From: Myxococcus fulvus
GTDB lineage: Bacteria; Myxococcota; Myxococcia; Myxococcales; Myxococcaceae
NCBI RefSeq assembly: GCF_900111765.1
Contig: NZ_FOIB01000001.1
Coordinates: 1,426,001-1,490,000, forward strand
Direction: 5' to 3'
DNA: 64,000 bases
Made by a program: the position numbers and the translations under genes. The first letter of the stretch is position 1. Every line of letters starts with the position of its first letter. The notes below the pieces were generated by a model. It made no database searches. It was not told the origin of the DNA and saw nothing but the letters and a program-made list of their open reading frames with translations. Positions 57,582-64,000 of this stretch are shown piece by piece.

Positions 57582-57651
57582 GATGAACACGAGACTAGCG
57601 CGCCTTCGGCCCCGGGGCGAAGAGGGTGACCTCACACCTCGTGAAACGAGG

Positions 57652-57696
57652 TCGGGGCCGCTTCCACCCCCAGGCTGGGAGAGGGAGCGACCCCGA
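57652..57696 (-). terminator. Imperfect hairpin after the PEP carboxykinase gene
   Basis: TCGGGGCCGCTTCC and GGGAGCGACCCCGA pair over about 14 bp with mismatches, 35 nt past the pckG stop. A second 7-bp stem with a 3-nt loop, ACCTCGT-GAA-ACGAGGT, lies at 57636-57652. Confidence 0.4.
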
Positions 57697-57730
57697 CGGG
57701 TGCTTCAGGGCGCTACAGCCGCCCTTCGCC

Positions 57731-59524
<1,794 letters not shown>

Positions 59525-59786
59525 GGAAGTTTCCTTGTGTTCTCTCAAGATAGGGGCTCCCCGTCCTGGTGAAGTAGGGCACGGCCCCTACCAGCGGGAG
59601 AGACGACAAAACTTCTGGAAGGGGCGCTTAAAAGCAACTGGCGTCGGAAGATGACCCGCCTCGCCGGGCTCAATCTCCTAATTCCTCTTATCAGCGCTCG
59701 GTCATCTAGTAGTTGACGACACGGTGCGGCAGGGGCTCGCCGCCCCGTCGGACAGGGCACAAGTTGGCGGCCCCCACCGGTTTTCC

Positions 59787-61580
59787 ATGACCATCGCCAT
59801 CGTCCTGGCCGTCGTTCTCATCGCGCTGGTTCTGTTCACCATCGATAGCATCCCCATCGAGGTCAGCTCGCTGGTGGTGGTGTGCCTGTTGGCGCTGACG
59901 GGGGTGCTGACGCCCCGGCAGGCCTTCGAGGGCTTCAGCAACGACACCGTCATCTTCATCTTCACGCTGCTGGCGATGACGCAGGGGCTGGCCTCCACGG
60001 GGGTGGTGCAGCTCGTGGGTCAGCGGCTGGCCTTCTTCGCGCGCTTCGGCCACCAGACGTTCGTCATGGCGATGATGGTGGTGGTGGCGGCGTTCTCGTC
60101 CGTCATCTCCAACACGGTGACGACGGCGGCCTTCCTGCCGGTGGCCATCGGCGCGGCGAACCGGGCCAAGGTGCCCAAGAGCAAGGTGCTGCTGCCGCTG
60201 GCGTACGCGTCGATGCTGGGCGGCATGGTGTTCCTCTACGGCACGTCCACCAACCTGGTGATGTCCGCGGCGCTCGAGCGCATGGGGATGCGGCCCATCG
60301 GCGTGGCGGAGCTGGCGCCGGTGGGGCTGCCGTTGGCGGTCATCGGCATCCTCGTCGTGGTGGTGCTGGGGCCGCTGCTGTTGCCCTCGCGGGTGGGCAA
60401 GGGGAGCTCGGAGGAGTGGACGCTGCGCGACTACCTGACGGAGGCGGTGCTGCCCGCGGGCTCTCGCTACCTCGGCAAGCCGCTGGCGGAAATCACCGAG
60501 GGGCTGGGCCTGCGCGTCATCGGCCTCCTGCGCGACGGGAAGGCGACGTCGGCCTCGCCCTCGCAGGTGCTCTTCGGCGACGAGCGGCTGCTGGTCGAGG
60601 GCTCGCGGGAGGACATCCTCCGGGTGAAGGACCTGCGGGGCATCGAAATCCGTCCGGACCTGCGGCACGCGGACGAGGCGCAGCTCGACGAGGACACCGC
60701 GCTGGTGGAGGCCGCGGTGCCGCCGGGCAGCCCGCTGGTGGGGCGCAGCCTCAAGGAGGCGTTCTTCGTGGAGCGCTACGGCCTGGTGGCGCTGGCGCTG
60801 CACCGCCACCCGAGCCTCCAGCGCGTCACCAAGCTCCAGCTGTTGGGCCGCATCTTCGGCGAGCGGCGCATGTCGCTGTTGCCCCTGGCGGTGGGGGACG
60901 TGCTGCTGCTGCGCGGGCCCAAGCAGAAGGCGTCGGAGCTGTCGGACGGGGCGAGCCTGACGGTGTTGAGCGGCCACGAGTACCAGCCGCCGCGCTACGG
61001 CAAGGCGCTGCTCGCCGTGGTGCTGTTCCTGTGCGCGCTCGCCGCGGGCTCGCTGGACATCCTGCCGCTGTCGGTGGCGGGGCTCACCGGCATGCTGGCG
61101 ATGATTGCGACGGGCTGCGTGGACGCGCGCAAGGCCTTCCGGGTGGACTGGCGGGTGGTGCTGCTCATCGGCTCCATGATGGCGCTGGGGCTGGCCATGG
61201 AGGTGAGCGGGGCGGGGAAGTTCCTGGGCCAGCGGGTGGCGGAGCTGGGGGACTTCGGCGGGCCGCGCACAGTGCTGGTGGCGCTGATGCTGCTCACCAT
61301 CGTCCTGTCCGCGCCCATGTCCAACCAGGCCGCGGCGCTGGTGGTGCTGCCGGTGGCCGTCAACGCGGCGACGCAGCTGGGCGTGGACGTGCGCCCCTTC
61401 GCCATCGGCGTGACGCTGGCGGCCAGCTGCTCGTTCATCACGCCCTTGGAGCCCAGCTGCGTGCTGGTCTACGGCCCCGGGCACTACCGCTTCACGGACT
61501 TCTTCCGCCTGGGCACGCCGCTCACCCTGCTGCTCGTCGTGGTGCTGACGCTGGCGGTGCCGTGGGTGTGGCCCTTCTGA
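59787..61580 (+). CDS. SLC13/DASS family anion transporter with TrkA-C domains
   Basis: 597 residues from the ATG at 59787. Helices at both ends (about 1-200 and 400-597) are interrupted by a soluble part (about 210-400) holding two TrkA-C/RCK-C-like modules: GLRVIGLLRDGKATSASPSQ with FGDERLLVEGSREDILR, and the copy YGLVALALHRHPSLQRV. SLC13 motifs FSNDTVIFIFTLLAM, SNTVTTAAFLPVAIGA and SMMALGLAMEVSGAG are present. It carries dicarboxylates, sulphate or similar anions with Na. It faces pckG across 262 bp, which would fit C4-acid uptake, but that is inference. Confidence 0.9.
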   Translation: MTIAIVLAVVLIALVLFTIDSIPIEVSSLVVVCLLALTGVLTPRQAFEGFSNDTVIFIFTLLAMTQGLASTGVVQLVGQRLAFFARFGHQTFVMAMMVVVAAFSSVISNTVTTAAFLPVAIGAANRAKVPKSKVLLPLAYASMLGGMVFLYGTSTNLVMSAALERMGMRPIGVAELAPVGLPLAVIGILVVVVLGPLLLPSRVGKGSSEEWTLRDYLTEAVLPAGSRYLGKPLAEITEGLGLRVIGLLRDGKATSASPSQVLFGDERLLVEGSREDILRVKDLRGIEIRPDLRHADEAQLDEDTALVEAAVPPGSPLVGRSLKEAFFVERYGLVALALHRHPSLQRVTKLQLLGRIFGERRMSLLPLAVGDVLLLRGPKQKASELSDGASLTVLSGHEYQPPRYGKALLAVVLFLCALAAGSLDILPLSVAGLTGMLAMIATGCVDARKAFRVDWRVVLLIGSMMALGLAMEVSGAGKFLGQRVAELGDFGGPRTVLVALMLLTIVLSAPMSNQAAALVVLPVAVNAATQLGVDVRPFAIGVTLAASCSFITPLEPSCVLVYGPGHYRFTDFFRLGTPLTLLLVVVLTLAVPWVWPF

Positions 61581-61590
61581 GGCGAAGGCG

Positions 61591-62217
61591 TCAGTGGATG
61601 GCCGCGCGCACGCCGATGTCCTCGAGCACCCGCGCCTCGTGGCCGAGCATCCACTCCATCCGCTCGCGCACAGGCGCGTCGTCGCCTCCGGACGCGGTGA
61701 CGGCCAGCCGGAAGAACAGCGACTGGTGGCCGTCCTCGGACTGGGCCAGCTCTCCGTAGAAGCGCGCGAGCGCCGGGTCCGTCAGCCCCTCGGCGAGCAG
61801 TGACAGCCGCTCGCAGGAGCGCGCCTCGATGATGGCGGCGACCAGCAGCCTGTCCGTGCGCCGCTCGGCGGCCGGGGTGCGCACCAGCTTCTGCAGCCCT
61901 TGCGCGTACGGGTCTCCGGAGTCCTTGGTGAGCGTGAGTCCCCGCGCCTCCATGATGTCGAGCACGCGGGCCAGGTGCGCGCTCTCCTCGCGCGCAAGGC
62001 GGGCCATCTGCGCGGGCAGCCCCGGCAGGTCCGGGTAGGCCTGCAGGAGCGACAGCGCGTTGGCGGCGGCCTTCTTCTCGCAGTGGGCGTGGTCCACCAG
62101 CACGGCGTCGAAGTTCTCGAGCGCCAGCGGCAGCCAGCGCGGGTCCGTGGCCGAGTGGAGGATGACGGGGCCCTCTCCGGAGAGGGGGCGGCGGGAAGGC
62201 GTGGGACGGCTGCTCAT
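61591..62217 (-). CDS. miaE: tRNA 2-methylthio-N6-isopentenyladenosine hydroxylase
   Basis: 208 residues. A di-iron ferritin-fold enzyme that hydroxylates ms2i6A37 in tRNA. Iron-ligand motifs are seen in VDHAHCEKKAAANAL, LAREESAHLARVLDIM, IEARSCERLSLLA and QSEDGHQSLFFRL, the standard set for MiaE. The length is usual. It is convergent with the SLC13 gene (10 bp) and followed upstream by the GNAT gene 42 bp away; the two are probably one transcript. Confidence 0.95.
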   Translation of the reverse strand: MSSRPTPSRRPLSGEGPVILHSATDPRWLPLALENFDAVLVDHAHCEKKAAANALSLLQAYPDLPGLPAQMARLAREESAHLARVLDIMEARGLTLTKDSGDPYAQGLQKLVRTPAAERRTDRLLVAAIIEARSCERLSLLAEGLTDPALARFYGELAQSEDGHQSLFFRLAVTASGGDDAPVRERMEWMLGHEARVLEDIGVRAAIH

Positions 62218-62259
62218 GGAGGGCGCGGACTGTACGGCATCGCCCCCGGGCTGGGCGAG

Positions 62260-63096
62260 CTACTCCACCAGCACCAGCCGCCACGTGCGGCCGGCCAGGT
62301 AGCCGACCTTCCGGGCGATGCGCGCGGTGCTCTCGTCGCGCTCGTCGATGCGCATCGTCAGCCGGGGCAGCGAGGACAGCAGGTGCCGGGAAATCTGTCC
62401 CAGGCACAGCGTGGCGTGGCCCTTCTGGCGCTCGGAGGGCAGGGTGTAGAGGCCCTCCAGCTCCGCGCCGTACTGGGAGCGGCTGCCGATGTCGACCTTG
62501 AGCACCAGCGCGTCGTTCTCCTCCAGCACGTAGGTGCGCTTCTGCCGCACGCGCTGGACGACGCGCGCCTCGTAGCCCCGAGGGTCCTCGGAGAGCGGGT
62601 CTCTCTCCATGGCCTCGCGCACGTAGCCCTGCGCCAGCGGCAACAGGCGGGGCAGGTCCTCCTCTCGCGCGAGCCGCAGGAGCGGGTTGGTGAAGGGGCC
62701 CAGGTCATCCGCGGACACGCTGAACAGCCGCTGCGTACGCGACAGCCGGGGCTTGCCGGGGGACAGGCTGCGCAGCAGCGCGTCCACCGAGGACTTGTCA
62801 CCCACCGCGGCCTTCAGGCTCAGCGAGGAGGCCAGCGCGTCCGCGATGACGCTCGTGGCGCTCGCGTCGCTGGCGCTGGGCACCACGAGGCCGCCTTCTC
62901 CGCCCACGAAGACGGCGGCCGTCAGCAGCTTGTTGTCGAAGCGGCCGTAGAAGGCGAAGGGGATGCGGCCCCGGGCGGCGATGCCGAACTCCTCCAGCAA
63001 CCCCAGCAGGTAGAGGTTGTGGACCGGGTCCTTCGAGAGCAACGCCCGCAGGGCGTCCGCGTCCTGGGGGCCGAGCTGTTCGACGGAGACGGGCAT
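62260..63096 (-). CDS. GNAT family N-acetyltransferase-like protein
   Basis: 278 residues. The N-terminal half (1-135) looks like a degenerate acetyltransferase domain (GRFDNKLLTAAVFVGGEGG, with ATSVIADAL). The C-terminal half (136-278) is a GNAT core (VLEENDALVLKVDIG, LEGLYTLPSERQKGHATLCL, and a closing YLAGRTWRLVLVE). The acetyl-CoA pyrophosphate loop is recognisable as RQKGHA. The acceptor is unknown. It is 42 bp from miaE and 27 bp from the AgmX-like gene, in one leftward run. Confidence 0.87.
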   Translation of the reverse strand: MPVSVEQLGPQDADALRALLSKDPVHNLYLLGLLEEFGIAARGRIPFAFYGRFDNKLLTAAVFVGGEGGLVVPSASDASATSVIADALASSLSLKAAVGDKSSVDALLRSLSPGKPRLSRTQRLFSVSADDLGPFTNPLLRLAREEDLPRLLPLAQGYVREAMERDPLSEDPRGYEARVVQRVRQKRTYVLEENDALVLKVDIGSRSQYGAELEGLYTLPSERQKGHATLCLGQISRHLLSSLPRLTMRIDERDESTARIARKVGYLAGRTWRLVLVE

Positions 63097-63123
63097 TGAG
63101 GTGGGGTTGGGGGCTCGGGGACC

Positions 63124-63729
63124 TTACTCCAACGGTACGCGGAACTCGAAGGGGTACACCACCGTTGCCCGGCCCCCTCGGGACGGCGTCTTGAACCCGA
63201 TGTCCAGCAGCGAGTCCACCACGCACGCCTGCACCATCGGGTCCGGGATGGTGCTCGCCAGCACCTCCCCCTTGTCCATCCGCCCCTCGCCCTCGCCGCG
63301 TGACTCCAGGTTGAAGCGCAGCTTCACGGCTTGTGGGCCCCGGTTTCGCTGTGCGGCATCCTGGAAACATTGCTGCACGAGCGGAGTCACCGCCTTGAGG
63401 GCGGCCTCGATGTCCTCGGGGCGGAAGTCACCGTGGATTTCCTCGAGGGTGAACTCGGTCTGGATGACGCGGCGTTTGTCGGGCTGCTCGGGGATGGGGA
63501 CCTCGGACTGGGGCGAGGGGAAGGCGGGGGGCGGGACCACGGGCGGCGGGGTGAGGCGGGGCGGCGGCGTGGGGGCCGGCGGGGGCGCCTGGGCGATGGG
63601 CTCCTCGGGCGGTGGCGGCGGCGGGGAGGTGGGTTGGGTGAGCCAGTAGGCCAGGGCGGCCAGGAGCAGGAGGAGGCTCAGGCAGACCAGGGGCAGGGCG
63701 AGCCAGCGGGTGGTGGAGCTCTGGGACAT
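63124..63729 (-). CDS. AgmX/PglI C-terminal domain, TonB-like protein
   Basis: 201 residues from the ATG at 63729. One membrane helix (about 10-33), a Pro-rich periplasm-spanning segment (35-75: PPPPPPEEPIAQAPPPAP) and a folded C-terminal domain (about 90-201) with two Cys (VQQCFQDAAQRN, VQACVVDSLLDIGF), the pattern of the AgmX/PglI C-terminal family. In Myxococcus, AgmX is linked to gliding motility and PglI to gliding; whether this copy has that role cannot be said. The architecture resembles TonB: anchor, Pro linker, binding domain. Confidence 0.85.
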   Translation of the reverse strand: MSQSSTTRWLALPLVCLSLLLLLAALAYWLTQPTSPPPPPPEEPIAQAPPPAPTPPPRLTPPPVVPPPAFPSPQSEVPIPEQPDKRRVIQTEFTLEEIHGDFRPEDIEAALKAVTPLVQQCFQDAAQRNRGPQAVKLRFNLESRGEGEGRMDKGEVLASTIPDPMVQACVVDSLLDIGFKTPSRGGRATVVYPFEFRVPLE

Positions 63730-63781
63730 GGCGCACTCGGGTGAAGCGGGCGCGCGAGGATATGCCGACGCCGGCGTCCGT

Positions 63782-63811
63782 GGGGCCCGCATGGCACGGG
63801 ATGCGGGCCCC
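63782..63811 (-). terminator. Hairpin terminator after the right-edge ORF
   Basis: GGGGCCCGCAT (63782-63792) and ATGCGGGCCCC (63801-63811) form a perfect 11-bp stem with an 8-nt loop, 14 nt beyond the stop of the leftward gene at 63826. Confidence 0.7.
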
Positions 63812-63825
63812 GGCCTTCTGAGACG

Positions 63826-64000
63826 TCAGTCGCAGGAGCGCTGGTCGGGCTTGCCGTCGGTGCACTGGCCCACCGGGGCGAAGCGCGACTCGGCCTCGGT
63901 GACGACGTCGTCGACGGGGCGGGCGCACTCGTTCTGGGCGAGCGTGCCGCGCACCTCGAACAGGCGCAGCACCTCGGCGCAGCGCTGCTGGAAGGACTTC
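63826..64000 (-). CDS. C-terminal fragment of a Cys-containing protein, start outside window
   Basis: The last 57 codons of a leftward gene that enters from the right edge. It contains three Cys before a terminal RSCD (RCAEVLRLFEV, ECARPVDDVV, VGQCTDGKPDQRSCD), suggesting disulphide bonds in an exported protein. Too little is visible to name a family. Confidence 0.7.
   Translation of the reverse strand, partial: KSFQQRCAEVLRLFEVRGTLAQNECARPVDDVVTEAESRFAPVGQCTDGKPDQRSCD

Overview
The window is GC-rich (roughly 70%) bacterial chromosome and looks like a myxobacterium of the Myxococcus/Corallococcus type. The reasons are the codon bias, many lipoproteins and TPR proteins, NtrC-type two-component regulators, DUF6209, AgmX/PglI-like and DUF3857 proteins, and densely packed genes on both strands. 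I see no insertion sequences, phage genes, rRNA or tRNA. The only mobile-defence trace is a three-repeat orphan CRISPR array at 11636-11814.

Region 1 (1-17031): a partial DUF6209-like protein, a SnoaL-like lipoprotein, an NtrY/NtrC-like histidine kinase and regulator pair, a histidine-bearing multipass membrane protein, a fused trehalose-phosphate synthase/phosphatase, an acyl-CoA oxidase, an R61-type peptidase homologue without its catalytic residues, the CRISPR remnant, a secreted HEAFH protein and a 1219-residue TPR/DUF3857/transglutaminase protein. The strangest structure is the kinase-regulator junction at 2891-3260. The junction is tandemly repeated with a period of exactly 122 bp. Each unit is an open 41-codon frame that starts at the ATGA stop/start overlap of the previous unit. 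The result is a ladder kinase - mini-ORF - mini-ORF - mini-ORF - full regulator, linked by four ATGA overlaps.

Region 2 (17302-31516): DUF6624 lipoprotein, arylamine N-acetyltransferase, M1 aminopeptidase, SBBP beta-propeller, ComF, GpmI, an RtcB-like ligase, then rsfS-rlmH. RsfS carries a lysine/alanine-rich tail, and rlmH appears to start with CTG in a CTGA overlap. Small TPR, outer-membrane and coiled-coil proteins follow.

Region 3 (31691-48598): a second sigma-54 regulator, a Nudix hydrolase, a haem-oxygenase-fold protein, a six-helix chemoreceptor facing a second histidine kinase, a YfhO-like membrane protein, a GH46 chitosanase, a GlsB membrane protein, LysE, WYL and CGNR regulators, a haemolysin-III/PAQR protein, a STAS protein with an unrecognised partner, and a divergent DoxX/HxlR pair with a candidate operator.

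Region 4 (48605-64000): RadA, a second GlsB, a biotin operon (bioB-bioF-bioD) behind a clear BirA box, a 92-residue unknown protein and a class I aminotransferase whose 3' end is duplicated (111-bp unit). After these come a TPR protein with a substrate-binding lipoprotein, GTP-dependent PEP carboxykinase divergent from an SLC13 transporter, MiaE, a GNAT protein and an AgmX-like protein, with a truncated Cys-containing ORF at the edge. Tandem duplication at gene ends is thus seen twice in 64 kb.
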